DNA of 64,000 bases from Haploplasma axanthum (GCF_900660745.1 NZ_LR215048.1:1116001-1180000), one strand, 5' to 3'. Numbered from the stretch's first letter, positions 1 through 10,007 are shown. Numbers and translations are program-made. The notes: generated from the letters alone by a model not told the origin.

Positions 1-1
1 T

Positions 2-400
2 GCGGGTGTTAAAGTTAAAAAAGCTCAAATTAATAAGGTTCCAATGCAATACTTATATGTAGATGGAACAAAACATGTATTTATGAATACTGAAACATAT
101 GAACAACTTGAAGTTGAAGGTGAACAAATTGAGAGCGAAATTAAGTTCTTACCCGAAGGCGCTTCAACTGAATTAATTATGTTTAATGAGAGCGAAATTT
201 TAGGAATTAATTTACCTGATAATATCGTATTAAAAGTTGTTGAAACAGTACCTGGTGTTAAAGGTGATACAAAAACTAATGCTATGAAAGATGCAAAACT
301 TGAAACTGGAATCGTTGTTAAAGTTCCTTTGTTTATCGAAGAAGGGGAAAGAATTGTTGTATCAACATATGACTCATCATATGTATCAAGAGAAAAATAA
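2..400 (+). CDS. efp: Elongation factor P, C-terminal part (5' end outside window)
   Basis: The reading frame is open from base 2 and matches the later part of EF-P, which helps the ribosome form peptide bonds at polyproline stretches. The visible 132 residues start in the end of the KOW-like N domain ([22 protein letters not shown]) and continue through the two OB-fold domains, ending in the typical [17 protein letters not shown]. The N-terminal part with the modifiable loop residue lies before the window. An internal ATG at 44 is not the start, because the frame stays open and conserved upstream. A short hairpin with a T-run follows at once. Confidence 0.95.
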   Translation, partial: AGVKVKKAQINKVPMQYLYVDGTKHVFMNTETYEQLEVEGEQIESEIKFLPEGASTELIMFNESEILGINLPDNIVLKVVETVPGVKGDTKTNAMKDAKLETGIVVKVPLFIEEGERIVVSTYDSSYVSREK

Positions 401-402
401 TT

Positions 403-421
403 AGGCTATTTAGCCTTTTTG
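403..421 (+). terminator. Rho-independent terminator after efp
   Basis: AGGCT-ATTT-AGCCT is a 5-bp stem with a 4-base loop, followed by five T. It is short but sits directly after the efp stop and before the next ribosome-binding site. Confidence 0.6.
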
Positions 422-445
422 TTTGTAATGGAAGGAATGATTTGA

Positions 446-1177
446 ATGGAAAGACTTCAAAAAGTAATAGCACAAAGTAACGTTGCATCAAGACGTGAAG
501 CAGAAAAAATGATCGTGGATGGACGTGTGGCGGTAAATGGTAAAGTTATTACTGAGCTTGGAACCAAAGTAAATCGGACTGACCGAATAACTGTTGATGG
601 TAAAGTAATAAAAGTTGCTACTAAAAAGTATTTATTATTGAATAAACCAACAGGCTATTTATCTACTACAAAAGATGATAAAAAAAGAAGAACAATAATT
701 GATCTAATTAGTACTGAATATAAAGATGACAGACTATACCCTGTAGGAAGATTAGACTACGACACTGCTGGATTAATTCTACTTACTAATGATGGAGAGT
801 TAACACTAAAACTTACAAATCCGGAAATGGAACTTGAAAAAGAGTATTTTGTAAGAGTTAAAGGCATAGTTATTAGAAAAAAAATTGTTGAATTAAGAAA
901 TGGAATATCAATCGGTGAAAAACAAAAAATAAAACCAATAGAAGTGAACCTTATTGAACTAGATAAAGAGAATCAATCTACACTTATAAGACTATTATTA
1001 GTAGATGATAAAAACGAAGATATTCGAAAAATGATGGAAGTTCTTGGCTTCCCTGTCAAGAATATCACAAGAACAAGTTACTCGTTTTTAACGCTAGAAG
1101 GTGTTAAACGAGGAGGATATCGTGAGTTAAGTGTACACGAGGTTCGTAAATTGCATTCGATTGGCACTAAAAAATAA
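446..1177 (+). CDS. rluB: rRNA pseudouridine synthase, RsuA/RluB family
   Basis: Makes pseudouridine in rRNA, most likely 23S rRNA as for RluB; the exact site cannot be read from sequence. Residues 1-60 form an S4 RNA-binding domain. The catalytic motif GRLDYDTAGLILLTNDG places the nucleophile Asp at residue 104. The length (243 aa) is normal. The start ATG has a GGAAGGA ribosome-binding site about 9 bases upstream. It lies between efp and cmk; rluB-cmk-S1-der order is common in Firmicutes. RsuA-type specificity for 16S rRNA is the alternative. Confidence 0.88.
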   Translation: MERLQKVIAQSNVASRREAEKMIVDGRVAVNGKVITELGTKVNRTDRITVDGKVIKVATKKYLLLNKPTGYLSTTKDDKKRRTIIDLISTEYKDDRLYPVGRLDYDTAGLILLTNDGELTLKLTNPEMELEKEYFVRVKGIVIRKKIVELRNGISIGEKQKIKPIEVNLIELDKENQSTLIRLLLVDDKNEDIRKMMEVLGFPVKNITRTSYSFLTLEGVKRGGYRELSVHEVRKLHSIGTKK

Positions 1178-1204
1178 AAAAGCAATGTTATTATTAAAAA
1201 AATA

Positions 1205-1227
1205 TGTTATAATTAAGAATAGTGGAG
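1205..1227 (+). promoter_or_regulatory. Extended -10 promoter and RBS for cmk
   Basis: TGTTATAAT at 1205-1213 is an extended -10 element, followed by GGAGG at 1223-1227 just before the cmk ATG. No strong -35 is visible. Confidence 0.55.
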
Positions 1228-1234
1228 GAATGAG

Positions 1235-1906
1235 ATGAAAGAATTTCATGTTGCTATTGACGGACCTGCTGGATCAGGGAAAAGCACAATAAGTTCGCAG
1301 ATTGCTCAAAAACTTGGCTGGATACACGTTGATACAGGAGCTATGTATCGTGCTGTGACTTTATATGCTTTGGAAAATCAAGTAAATTTAAATAACGAAG
1401 ATAGTTATCAATTTTTAGATAATGTAAAAATCGATTACCAAGATGACAAAATACTATTAAATGGTAAAGATGTTAGCCGTGAAATTAGAAGCGAAGAAGT
1501 TACTAATAATGTTTCCTTAGTCTCAAGTTTTCCATATGTAAGAGAAAAAATGGTTTTTATTCAACAAAAAGCTGCAAAAGGTAAAAATATTATCATGGAT
1601 GGTAGAGATATTGGTACTGTTGTTTTACCAAATGCTAAGTTAAAAATATTTTTAACTGCTAATGTTGAAGAAAGAGCTAAAAGACGGTATAACGAACAAT
1701 TAATTAAGGGAGTTACCGTTGACTTTGAGGAGTTAGTAAACGACATTGCTATAAGAGATAAAAAGGATTCAACAAGAAAAGAATCACCTCTTAAAAAGGC
1801 AGTCGATGCTTGTGTAATTGATACTACTTATTTAACAATCGAACAAGTAGTTGATAAAATAATAAATTTGATTGAAAAAAAGGAGAATGAACAAGATGGA
1901 TATTAG
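1235..1906 (+). CDS. cmk: Cytidylate kinase
   Basis: Phosphorylates CMP and dCMP with ATP in the cytoplasm to feed CTP and dCTP synthesis. The P-loop GPAGSGKST lies at about residues 10-18, followed by the family motif HVDTGAMYRAVT. The conserved DGRDIGTVV and the Arg-rich lid (RAKRRYNE) are present. The length of 223 aa is standard. The last 11 bases overlap the start of the S1-protein gene, so the two are probably translationally coupled. Position between rluB and the S1 gene supports the call. Confidence 0.95.
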   Translation: MKEFHVAIDGPAGSGKSTISSQIAQKLGWIHVDTGAMYRAVTLYALENQVNLNNEDSYQFLDNVKIDYQDDKILLNGKDVSREIRSEEVTNNVSLVSSFPYVREKMVFIQQKAAKGKNIIMDGRDIGTVVLPNAKLKIFLTANVEERAKRRYNEQLIKGVTVDFEELVNDIAIRDKKDSTRKESPLKKAVDACVIDTTYLTIEQVVDKIINLIEKKENEQDGY

Positions 1907-3287
1907 AGTACTAAAGGTAGGAGACATCATTGAAGGAAAAGTTGTTGCTGTTACTGATAAAACCATCTTTTTGGATGTACAGTATTTTACAGAAGCGAGA
2001 ATACATATTGATAACTACGATCCAGAACTAGAAAGTTTTGACGGAGTAATTAAAGTTGGAGATCTTGTAAAAGGCCGAATTCAAAAGATTAGTTTAGATG
2101 AACCGGCATTAATCTTAATGTCACGTTTACCACTAATCAAAATTGATAATTTTGAAAAGATTAGAGAAGCTGTAGAATCAAAAGAAATTGTTTCTGCAAA
2201 AGTGAAAAAAGTCGTAGATAAAGGTTTATTATTAAGCTATTTAGATTACGAAGTATTTTTACCATTCACATTATTAGATTATGAATATGTTGAACAAAAA
2301 GATAAATTAAAAAATAAAAATTTAGATGTTAATATTATTGAAGCTACTAAAAAAGGTAGATTTACAAGAATTGTTGCATCTAGAAAAGAAATATTTGAAA
2401 AAGAAAGAAAAGAATTATATGAAAAACGTCTTCAAGAAAGACAAAGTGAACTTGATTCGATTCAAACAGGCGATGTATTAAAAGGTACTGTTGATAAAAT
2501 TGAAAAACATGCTGCAAATATTAGATTTGATCATGTTGTAGGATTACTACGTATTTCTCAAGTTTCACATTATCGTATTGAAAAAATTGAAGATGTATTA
2601 ACACTTGGTGATGAAATAGAAGTTAAAGTCATCAAAAAAGAAGGAAATAGATTAGATTTATCGATCAAAGCATTAGAAGATACACCATTTGAAAAATTTG
2701 CTAAATCTCATAATATTGGGGATACTGTTTCAGGAACAGTTAACCAAAAATTACCATTTGGAATTATTGTTGAAGTTGATCGTGATGTAAGAGGATTATT
2801 ACATAAAAACGAATACTCATGGAATCCAAATGATAACTATGATGATTTTGTTAAAATTGGTGATCAAGTAACTCTAAAAGTTATTGGTATTGATAAAAAG
2901 AACGAAAAAATAAGCTTATCTAAAAAAGCTTTAGAAGATAATCCATGGAAAAATGTAACAGTTAAACGTGGCGAAGTAGTTAAAGCAGTTGTAAGTAAAG
3001 TAAGTGGAAATGGTCTTGAAGTTGAAGTTCAAGGAGTTAATGGATTTATTCCTGCTAACGAAGTTGAAGAAGAAAAATTAGGACAAATTGAAGCATACTA
3101 CTCAATTGGTGACGAAGTTGAAGCGTTAGTTACAGAAGCAAATAACCGTAATTGGAGTTTGAAACTATCAATAAAAGCAGTTCAAACTAAAAAAGAACGT
3201 GAAACATTTGAAAAGTATTTAGAAGATGATAGTGAAGACGTTGGACAAACAATCGGAGATTTATTTGCTGACGAATTAAAAAAATAA
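1896..3287 (+). CDS. rpsA: S1-domain RNA-binding protein (ribosomal protein S1-like)
   Basis: A 463-aa protein with five S1-type OB-fold repeats, beginning near residues 8 ([10 protein letters not shown]), 95, 190 ([10 protein letters not shown]), 273 ([10 protein letters not shown]) and 357 ([10 protein letters not shown]). It probably binds mRNA on the 30S ribosome. Low-GC Gram-positive S1 homologues are more divergent than E. coli S1, so a full S1 role is inference. ATG 1896 is chosen because AGGAG at 1881-1885 sits 10 bases before it; the upstream in-frame TTG 1872 and ATG 1887 lie in front of or too close to that site. It overlaps cmk and is followed 14 bases later by der. Confidence 0.85.
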   Translation: MDIRVLKVGDIIEGKVVAVTDKTIFLDVQYFTEARIHIDNYDPELESFDGVIKVGDLVKGRIQKISLDEPALILMSRLPLIKIDNFEKIREAVESKEIVSAKVKKVVDKGLLLSYLDYEVFLPFTLLDYEYVEQKDKLKNKNLDVNIIEATKKGRFTRIVASRKEIFEKERKELYEKRLQERQSELDSIQTGDVLKGTVDKIEKHAANIRFDHVVGLLRISQVSHYRIEKIEDVLTLGDEIEVKVIKKEGNRLDLSIKALEDTPFEKFAKSHNIGDTVSGTVNQKLPFGIIVEVDRDVRGLLHKNEYSWNPNDNYDDFVKIGDQVTLKVIGIDKKNEKISLSKKALEDNPWKNVTVKRGEVVKAVVSKVSGNGLEVEVQGVNGFIPANEVEEEKLGQIEAYYSIGDEVEALVTEANNRNWSLKLSIKAVQTKKERETFEKYLEDDSEDVGQTIGDLFADELKK

Positions 3288-3301
3288 AGGTTGTGGTATA
3301 T

Positions 3302-4609
3302 ATGCCATTTGTTGTAGCAATTGTAGGAAGACCAAATGTTGGTAAGTCTAGTTTATTTAACCGAATTGCTGGGGATAAAATAGCAATTACTGATGATGAG
3401 ATTGGTGTTACAAGAGATCGAATATATGCAAAAGCTGAATGGTTAACTAAAAAGTTTAGTTTAATAGACACGGGGGGCATTGATATAATTGATGCGCCCT
3501 TTTTAAGTCAAATTAAGGAACAAGCATTGCTTGCTATGGATGAAGCAGATGTTATAATTTTCTTAACTGATGGTAAATCTGGTGTAACCGACGGCGATTC
3601 GTATATTGCAAAACAGCTTTATCAAACTAATAAACCAGTTGTGTTAGCTGTAAATAAAATCGATGATGTAAACCAAATAAATAATATATATGAGTTTTAT
3701 CAATTGGGATTTGAAGATCCGATTGCTATTTCGTCTAATCACGGAATTGGAATTGGTGATTTATTAGATCGAGTTATTTCATACATGAAAGATGATAAAG
3801 AAATTATTGATGAATCTGCAATTAAATTTTCAATTATTGGAAGACCTAATGTAGGTAAATCTTCATTAACTAATGCGATTTTAGGTAGAAATCGTGTAAT
3901 AGTTAGTGATATTTCAGGAACGACTCGAGATGCAATTGATAGTAAGTTTAAATTTAACAAAAAAGATTATATCGTAATTGATACTGCAGGTATTAAAAAA
4001 CGCGGTAGAATTTATGAAAATACTGATAAATATAGTGTGATTAGAACTCTTGGTGCTATTGATAGATCTGATGTTGTTTTAGTCGTTATTGATGGTAATG
4101 AAGGAATAATTGAACAAGATAAGAATGTTGCTGGATATGCCATGGATGCTAATAAAGCCGTGGTTATTGTTGTAAATAAATGGGATATTGTTGAAAAAGA
4201 TGATAAAACAATGCAAAAAATGATTAGAAAGATTAGAGAAGAATTTAAATTTTTAGATTATGCTCCAATTGTTTTTACATCAGCACGTGAAAATGAAAGA
4301 ATTCATACTATTTTCCCATCAATTGATTTAGCATATGAAAATTATACAAAAGAAATTAAGACAAATGTTCTAAATCAAATTATTCAAGATGCAGTAGCTA
4401 TGAATCCAACACCAATTCATAATCATGGAAAAGCTAACTTTTCATATGCTACTCAAGTTTCAATTAAGCCACCAACATTTGTTTTATTTGTTAATGATCC
4501 AGAGTTCGTACATTTTTCATATGAACGATATTTAGCTAATCAATTACGTGATGCAATTGACTTTGAAGGAACACCCGTTAGATTAATCTTGAGGAGGAAA
4601 GTTGAATAA
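3302..4609 (+). CDS. der: Ribosome-assembly GTPase Der (EngA)
   Basis: A GTPase needed for 50S subunit maturation. It carries two G domains in tandem, each with a P-loop ([12 protein letters not shown] near residue 8 and [12 protein letters not shown] near residue 180), with DTGG and DTAG G3 motifs and NKID and NKWD G4 motifs, then the C-terminal KH-like domain. The length of 435 aa is usual. ATG 3302 is preferred over the GTG at 3293, since AAGG at about 3287-3290 is well placed only for the ATG. Its stop overlaps the gpsA ATG by one base. Confidence 0.96.
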   Translation: MPFVVAIVGRPNVGKSSLFNRIAGDKIAITDDEIGVTRDRIYAKAEWLTKKFSLIDTGGIDIIDAPFLSQIKEQALLAMDEADVIIFLTDGKSGVTDGDSYIAKQLYQTNKPVVLAVNKIDDVNQINNIYEFYQLGFEDPIAISSNHGIGIGDLLDRVISYMKDDKEIIDESAIKFSIIGRPNVGKSSLTNAILGRNRVIVSDISGTTRDAIDSKFKFNKKDYIVIDTAGIKKRGRIYENTDKYSVIRTLGAIDRSDVVLVVIDGNEGIIEQDKNVAGYAMDANKAVVIVVNKWDIVEKDDKTMQKMIRKIREEFKFLDYAPIVFTSARENERIHTIFPSIDLAYENYTKEIKTNVLNQIIQDAVAMNPTPIHNHGKANFSYATQVSIKPPTFVLFVNDPEFVHFSYERYLANQLRDAIDFEGTPVRLILRRKVE

Positions 4610-5610
4610 TGAAAATTAGCGTTATTGGTGGAGGTGCTTGGGGAACAACACTTGCACAATTATTAACTGACAATGGAAATGAAGTTCTTATATATGAAAT
4701 AAATAATAATTATTTGAATGAAATAAATAATAATCATATTCATCCGATTTTTAAAAATGTCTTAGATGAAAAAATTAAAGCAACTAACAGTTTAGAAGAA
4801 GCGATTGACTATTCTGATACATATTTGTTGGCTGTTCCAACTAAAGCAATGCGTACAGTTTTAGGTTTAATGGATAAATTGATTAACAGACCAAGTATTT
4901 TTATTAATGTTTCAAAAGGTATTGAACCTGAAACATTAAAGCGCGTTTCTGAGATTGTAGATGAAGAGATTAACCCTAAATATAATGCAGGATACGTATG
5001 TTTAACAGGTCCAAGCCATGCCGAAGAAGTAATTGAAAGAAAATTAACATTACTTGTAAGTGCTAGTCTTGATAATGATTTAGCTGTTAAAGTTCAAAAT
5101 TTATTTGCAAATGATAAATATATCCGTGTTTATACTTCAAACGATCTAATCGGTAGTGAAGTAGGCGGTGCTGCTAAAAATGCTATTGCTGTAATAAGTG
5201 GTGCATGTACTGGACTGGGTCTAGGTGAAAATGCACGAGCTGCTGTAATTACAAGAGGTATTTTAGAAATAGTTCGAGTGGTTGAGTTTATGGGTGGCAG
5301 AAAAGAAACTGCATTTGGCTTAACAGGAATTGGTGATTTAATAGTTACTGCTTCAAGCGAAAATTCTAGAAACTTCCAAGGTGGTAAAAAAATTGGTCAA
5401 GGAATGAAGTTAGATGAAATATATGCTAATGCTACTCAAACAATTGAAGGTTTTAGAACGATATATGCGCTTCATGAATTATCAGAAAAATTTGATATTG
5501 AATTACCGATGATTAGCACTGCTTATGAGATTTTAGAAAATAAATTGACTGTTGAAGAGGGTATGAAAAAGCTTTTAAAACGTGATTTAAAAGCTGAAGA
5601 TTTTTCATAA
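4609..5610 (+). CDS. gpsA: Glycerol-3-phosphate dehydrogenase [NAD(P)+]
   Basis: Reduces dihydroxyacetone phosphate to sn-glycerol-3-phosphate for membrane lipid synthesis. The N-terminal Rossmann fold shows GGGAWGTTLAQLL at residues 7-19. The conserved SKGIE, TGPSHAEEV and catalytic-lysine region GGAAKNAIA are all present. The length of 333 aa is normal. It is coupled to der by a TAATG overlap. A start ribosome-binding site, AGGAGG, lies in the end of der. Confidence 0.96.
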   Translation: MKISVIGGGAWGTTLAQLLTDNGNEVLIYEINNNYLNEINNNHIHPIFKNVLDEKIKATNSLEEAIDYSDTYLLAVPTKAMRTVLGLMDKLINRPSIFINVSKGIEPETLKRVSEIVDEEINPKYNAGYVCLTGPSHAEEVIERKLTLLVSASLDNDLAVKVQNLFANDKYIRVYTSNDLIGSEVGGAAKNAIAVISGACTGLGLGENARAAVITRGILEIVRVVEFMGGRKETAFGLTGIGDLIVTASSENSRNFQGGKKIGQGMKLDEIYANATQTIEGFRTIYALHELSEKFDIELPMISTAYEILENKLTVEEGMKKLLKRDLKAEDFS

Positions 5611-5645
5611 TGCGTTAATAAAGCCCTAAAAATTAACTAATTTAT

Positions 5646-5673
5646 TTGATTAATCGTGTAATCATGATATAAT
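5646..5673 (+). promoter_or_regulatory. Promoter of hup
   Basis: TTGATT (5646-5651), a 16-base spacer and TATAAT (5668-5673) with an upstream TG at 5665-5666 make a strong extended -10 promoter. AGGAGG follows before the HU ATG. This fits the high expression expected of HU. Confidence 0.75.
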
Positions 5674-5701
5674 TAAATAAAAATAAGGAGGAATTTATTT
5701 T

Positions 5702-5974
5702 ATGAATAAAACGGAATTAATAGCTCTTGTAGCAGCTAAAACTGAAACAACGCAAAAACAAGCTAATGATATTGTGGATGCTTTCATTGAAACTATTGCA
5801 GAAACACTTGCTACTGATGAAAAAGTTGTAGTAACAGGTTTCGGAACTTTTGAGGTTCGTACTCGAGTTGAAAGAACTGGTAAAAACCCAAGAACTGGTG
5901 AAACAATTATTGTTCCTGAACAAAAAACTCCAGCATTTAGAGCAGGTAAACTTTTAAAGGATGCAGTAAAATAA
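5702..5974 (+). CDS. hup: HU-type nucleoid DNA-binding protein
   Basis: A 90-aa histone-like protein that binds and bends DNA as a dimer. It has the helical N-terminal body (MNKTELIALVAAKTETTQKQA), the GFGTFEVRTR segment, and the beta-arm GKNPRTGETI followed by FRAGKLLKDAV. Length and motifs fit HU fully; IHF-type specificity cannot be excluded but HU is the only form expected here. It is a single-gene transcript, with its own promoter and a hairpin terminator after it. Confidence 0.96.
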   Translation: MNKTELIALVAAKTETTQKQANDIVDAFIETIAETLATDEKVVVTGFGTFEVRTRVERTGKNPRTGETIIVPEQKTPAFRAGKLLKDAVK

Positions 5975-5989
5975 TAGTTTATTATAATG

Positions 5990-6033
5990 AAACAGAGTAG
6001 ATAATCCGCAAGATTAGATACCCTGTTTTTTTT
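5990..6033 (+). terminator. Terminator hairpin between hup and the Mg ATPase gene
   Basis: AACAGAGTA pairs with TACCCTGTT (one A-C mismatch). Inside is a second stem, TAATC/GATTA, closed by the loop CGCAA, and a run of eight T follows. It works as a terminator for hup; a role as a leader element for the next gene is not supported by any consensus I recognise. Confidence 0.65.
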
Positions 6034-6064
6034 GTTATGATATAAAAAAGAAGGAGATGATGGA

Positions 6065-8695
6065 ATGAAAAAGCAATTAACAAAAGTAAATGAAAAAAAT
6101 AACAACGTAGAATTAGTTTTAAGAAGGTATGCTGAAATACCGATTGAAGATTTATATAAAGAATTAAATACTTCAATTGATGGTATAAAACATAAAGAGA
6201 TTGAAGAAAAAACTGATGAATATGGAAAAAATATTATAACTTTTGGAAGAAAAAATACTAAATTCCATCGATTCTTTACTGCAATAATTAATCCATTTAA
6301 TATCATTTTATTAATTATTGCAACTGTTACATATATCTTTGATGTTATTTTATCTTCAAAACCTGATTATTTAACAGTAAGTATTATTGTTTTTTTAGTT
6401 TTATTGTCAAGTACGGTTGCATTTATCCAAGGTGAAAAATCAAATACTGCGGTGACTAAACTAACAAAGATGATTTCTAATAAGGCTGATATTAGAAGAA
6501 ACGGTAAAATGATTGAAGTTTTAATTGAAGATATTCTTCCTGGAGATATTATTAAATTATCAGCAGGTGATTTAATTCCTGCAGATGTTCGTTTTATTAC
6601 AACAAAAGATACCTTCGTAGCTCAATCAGCACTTACAGGTGAATCAAATCCTGTTGAAAAATTTAGTGAGATTACTGATAAAAGAGATAAGACAATTACA
6701 GATATTACAAATATTGGTTTTATGGGTTCTAACATTGTTAGTGGTAGTTCATTTGCTGTTGTTTTAACAACAGGTAATAACACTTATTTTGGATCTATGG
6801 CACAAACTTTAAATCAAAGACGTGAAAAGAATAGCTTTGAAAAAGGGGTATCATCAGTTAGTGAATTATTAATTAGAATGATGATTATTATGATGCCAGT
6901 TGTTTTATTGATTAATGGAATCACTAAACATGATTGGTTACAAGCAATTCTTTTCTCAATTAGTGTTGCAGTTGGATTAACACCAGAGATGTTACCAGTT
7001 ATTATGACTTCAACGTTAGCAAAAGGTGCAGTATCAATGTCTAAGCATCAAGTAATTGTTAAAGACTTAGGATCTATTCAAACGTTTGGACAAATGGATA
7101 TTTTATGTACTGATAAAACCGGAACATTAACAGAAGATAAAATTATTTTAGAAAAATATATGAATGTTCATGGACAAGATGACTATCGTGTATTAAGACA
7201 TGCATATTTAAACAGTTATTTTCAAACAGGTTTAAAAAATTTAATTGATATCGCTATTATTGAGCGAGCAACTAAAAAAGAGATTCATGAAATTAAAGAT
7301 AAATATCATCGTGTTGATGAGATTCCATTTGACTTTACAAGAAGAAGAATGAGTGTAGTATTAGAGGATAATACTGGAAAACGCCAATTAATAACAAAAG
7401 GTGCAGTTGAAGAAATACTAGCAATTTCATCATTTTTAGAAATAGATGGAAAAGTTGTTCCACTTGACCAAGAAACAAGAAAAATCGCTACTGAGACATA
7501 TGAAAAATTTAATAGTGATGGTCTTAGAATGATTGGTGTTGCTCAAAAAAATGAAGTTCCAGGTTCAAATGTATTTGGAGTAAAAGATGAATCAAATATG
7601 GTTTTAATTGGTTTTATAGGATTTTTAGATCCACCAAAAGAAAGTGCTAAAGAAGCAATTAAAGCACTTAAAGAACATGGGGTTAGAGTAATTGTTTTAA
7701 CAGGAGATAGTGAAGGTGTAGCTCTAAAAGTGTGTAATAAAGTTGGATTAGAAACTGAAATTACATTATTAGGGATTGACGTTGAAAAAATGAGTGATGA
7801 AGAATTGAAAATTCAAATGAAGAAGTGTAATTTGTTTTCTAAACTTTCTCCTAATCAGAAAAAACGAATAGTAAAACTATACCAAGAAGAAGGTCATACG
7901 GTTGGGTTTATGGGCGATGGAATTAATGACGCTCCCGCTCTTAAACAAGCAGATGTCGGAATTTCTGTTGATACTGCGGTTGATATTGCTAAAGAAACTG
8001 CTGATATTATTCTTTTAAAGAAAGATTTAATGGTTCTTGAAGAAGGGGTGATTGAAGGTAGAAAAACATTTGGTAATATTAATAAGTATATAAAAATGGC
8101 TGTAAGTGGAAATTTTGGAAATATGATTTCAGTTATTATTGCAAGTATTTTCTTACCATTTTTACCAATGCTACCAGTTCAAATACTTACTCAAAACATT
8201 TTAAATGATTTTTCGCAATTAGGAATTCCATTTGATACTGTCGATAAAGAATATCTTGAAAAACCACGTAAATGGCATACTAAATCAATTAAAAGATTTA
8301 TGATTTGGTTTGGTCCTTTAAGTTCAATTTTCGATATCTTAACATTTGCAATTCTTTGGTTTATTATTAAAGCAAATACAACAGACTTAGCACCGTTGTT
8401 TCAAGCTGGATGGTTTGTTTTTGGAACGATATCTCAAATTCTAATAATTCAAGTTATTAGAACAAGAAAAATCCCATTCATACAAAGTAATGCTTCAAAA
8501 TCTTTAATTATTTCTTCATTAATTATTTTGATTGTAACGTTAGTTATTGGATTTACTAAACTTGCAGTAACAATTGATATGGCAATGCTTCCTATTAAGT
8601 ATTTACCATGGCTTTTAGCAGTATTAATTGGATATTTAGTATTAACACAAATTATGAAAAAAATATATATGAAAAAATATGGAGAATGGTTGTAA
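6065..8695 (+). CDS. mgtA: P-type Mg2+ transport ATPase, MgtA type (class IIIB)
   Basis: An 876-aa integral membrane pump predicted to import Mg2+ at the cost of ATP. The A-domain motif TGES is at residues 191-194. The phosphorylated Asp is D350 in DKTGTLT. The hinge motif GDGINDAPA is near residue 617. About ten membrane segments are predicted, four of them after the ATPase core. The QILTQNILNDFSQLGIPFDTVD segment after the core is typical of MgtA/MgtB and not of Ca2+ or heavy-metal pumps. It stands alone, with GAAGGAG before its ATG. No recognisable M-box riboswitch lies upstream. Confidence 0.9.
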   Translation: MKKQLTKVNEKNNNVELVLRRYAEIPIEDLYKELNTSIDGIKHKEIEEKTDEYGKNIITFGRKNTKFHRFFTAIINPFNIILLIIATVTYIFDVILSSKPDYLTVSIIVFLVLLSSTVAFIQGEKSNTAVTKLTKMISNKADIRRNGKMIEVLIEDILPGDIIKLSAGDLIPADVRFITTKDTFVAQSALTGESNPVEKFSEITDKRDKTITDITNIGFMGSNIVSGSSFAVVLTTGNNTYFGSMAQTLNQRREKNSFEKGVSSVSELLIRMMIIMMPVVLLINGITKHDWLQAILFSISVAVGLTPEMLPVIMTSTLAKGAVSMSKHQVIVKDLGSIQTFGQMDILCTDKTGTLTEDKIILEKYMNVHGQDDYRVLRHAYLNSYFQTGLKNLIDIAIIERATKKEIHEIKDKYHRVDEIPFDFTRRRMSVVLEDNTGKRQLITKGAVEEILAISSFLEIDGKVVPLDQETRKIATETYEKFNSDGLRMIGVAQKNEVPGSNVFGVKDESNMVLIGFIGFLDPPKESAKEAIKALKEHGVRVIVLTGDSEGVALKVCNKVGLETEITLLGIDVEKMSDEELKIQMKKCNLFSKLSPNQKKRIVKLYQEEGHTVGFMGDGINDAPALKQADVGISVDTAVDIAKETADIILLKKDLMVLEEGVIEGRKTFGNINKYIKMAVSGNFGNMISVIIASIFLPFLPMLPVQILTQNILNDFSQLGIPFDTVDKEYLEKPRKWHTKSIKRFMIWFGPLSSIFDILTFAILWFIIKANTTDLAPLFQAGWFVFGTISQILIIQVIRTRKIPFIQSNASKSLIISSLIILIVTLVIGFTKLAVTIDMAMLPIKYLPWLLAVLIGYLVLTQIMKKIYMKKYGEWL

Positions 8696-8709
8696 AAATT
8701 TAAAAGTTA

Positions 8710-8738
8710 TTGAATTAAAATTCTTTATCTAGTAAAAT
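8710..8738 (+). promoter_or_regulatory. Promoter for the ankyrin-yhbY pair
   Basis: TTGAAT (8710-8715), a 17-base spacer and TAAAAT (8733-8738) lie just upstream of GAGGTG and the ATG at 8756. Confidence 0.6.
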
Positions 8739-8755
8739 GATTATGAGGTGTTTGA

Positions 8756-9712
8756 ATGAATATTTTTGAAAAAGCAATGATTAATGATTATAAGTTTTTT
8801 AAAGAAAACGAATATGACATTAACATTAAAGATGAAACTGGAAAATCATTATTACATTATGCTGTTCTAGGCAGTTCTTTTGAGGTTGTTAATGAATTAT
8901 TAAAAAGAGGCATAGAAGTTAATCAGTCTGACAATAATAACGAAACACCAATTTTTGATTGTGCTAGAAAAGCAAAACTTGAAATGGCAAAAATCTTAAT
9001 CATTAATTCTGCAAATATCAATCATAAAAATAATAAAGAAGAAACATTATTTCATCTAGCAAGTGAAAAAGGCAATAAAACATTTTTAAAATTATTAATT
9101 GAAAATGACTCATTAACTAACGAGATTACTACTGATGGAAAATATCCAGTTCATTACGCAATTCTTGCAGGACAAATTGATGTTGTAAAAATGTTGTTAT
9201 CTATTGCTAATCAATCATTTTTATTACTTGATCATAATAACAATACGTTATTGCATTATGCTTCTCAAACAACAAATGATTTAATGATTTATTTCTTAAT
9301 TAGTGAAGGATTAAATCCTAATTTACTTAATAATAATTATGAAACGCCATTGTTTAATGCTGTAAGATTTGGAACAAAAGAAACGGTTAACGCTTTATTA
9401 AGTAATGATTCATATATTTCAATTAGAAATAATAATCATGAAACACCAATTGATTACGCTTTAATATATGGAAGATATCAATTACAAACATTACTTGTAA
9501 ATTATGAAATGTTACCAAAATATGAGCGATTAAAAAATAATCAAGCCTTAACAATTGCAACTCTAAATCGTGACTATCAATTAATAAAAAAACTACTTAG
9601 TAGCATGGTTTCTATGAGATATGATAAGTATAATTTTTCAGCACTTGATTATGCAAAATTATATAAACTTGATCAAGCAATTGAATTATTAAAAAATAAG
9701 CCAATAATCTAG
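8756..9712 (+). CDS. Ankyrin-repeat protein
   Basis: A 318-aa soluble protein built almost wholly of ankyrin repeats. Clear repeat signatures include GKSLLHYAVLGSSFEVVNELL, NNETPIFDCARKAKLEMAKIL, KYPVHYAILAGQIDVVKMLL, NTLLHYASQTTNDLMIYFL and NYETPLFNAVRFGTKETVNALL, giving about eight to nine repeats from residue 25 to the end. There is no signal peptide or membrane segment, so it is likely a cytoplasmic protein-binding scaffold. Its partner is unknown. The ATG has GAGGTG seven bases upstream. The next gene, yhbY, follows after 13 bases and is probably co-transcribed. Confidence 0.85.
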   Translation: MNIFEKAMINDYKFFKENEYDINIKDETGKSLLHYAVLGSSFEVVNELLKRGIEVNQSDNNNETPIFDCARKAKLEMAKILIINSANINHKNNKEETLFHLASEKGNKTFLKLLIENDSLTNEITTDGKYPVHYAILAGQIDVVKMLLSIANQSFLLLDHNNNTLLHYASQTTNDLMIYFLISEGLNPNLLNNNYETPLFNAVRFGTKETVNALLSNDSYISIRNNNHETPIDYALIYGRYQLQTLLVNYEMLPKYERLKNNQALTIATLNRDYQLIKKLLSSMVSMRYDKYNFSALDYAKLYKLDQAIELLKNKPII

Positions 9713-9725
9713 AAAGGAATATAAA

Positions 9726-10007
9726 ATGACAAATAAACAAAAAACATATTTGAAAAATTTAGTTAAAAATAGTAATCAATTTTTAATTGGAAAAGATGGT
9801 TTTCAAGAAAGACAACGTACTGACTTTAATAATTATATTTTGAAAAACGAAGTAGTAAAAATAAAATTATTAGAAACATCACCAATAACGGTTGATGAAT
9901 TAATTGAAATTCTTTCAAAAGACAATGTAGAGATAGTTAATAAGATTGGACGAACTTTGGTAGTTTATAAAGAAAATCCGGAATTAAAAAACAAAATAAT
10001 ATTATAA
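9726..10007 (+). CDS. yhbY: CRM-domain ribosome-associated RNA-binding protein YhbY
   Basis: A 93-aa protein consisting of one CRM domain, the family that binds 23S rRNA in pre-50S particles. Visible marks are the KTYLKNLVKN helix at the start, the IGKDGF loop in the GxxG position, the VDELIEIL helix, and the closing strand IGRTLVVYKEN. Length matches YhbY/YqeI. The GAAAGGA ribosome-binding site precedes the ATG. It ends at a convergent terminator shared with the protease gene on the other strand. Confidence 0.85.
   Translation: MTNKQKTYLKNLVKNSNQFLIGKDGFQERQRTDFNNYILKNEVVKIKLLETSPITVDELIEILSKDNVEIVNKIGRTLVVYKENPELKNKIIL

Noticed and set aside
1872-1895. Longer N terminus of the S1-domain protein from TTG 1872 or ATG 1887
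   Set aside because: Both lie before or on the AGGAG site, which is correctly spaced only for ATG 1896.
5975-6064. Possible M-box or other Mg2+ riboswitch before the mgtA-type gene
   Set aside because: The 90-base gap is too short for an M-box and holds only a terminator-like nested hairpin; no riboswitch consensus was recognised.
5695-6306. 203-aa open frame on the minus strand across hup and the start of mgtA
   Set aside because: It lies antisense to two well-supported genes, carries no motif and has no ribosome-binding site; it is a shadow of their codon pattern.
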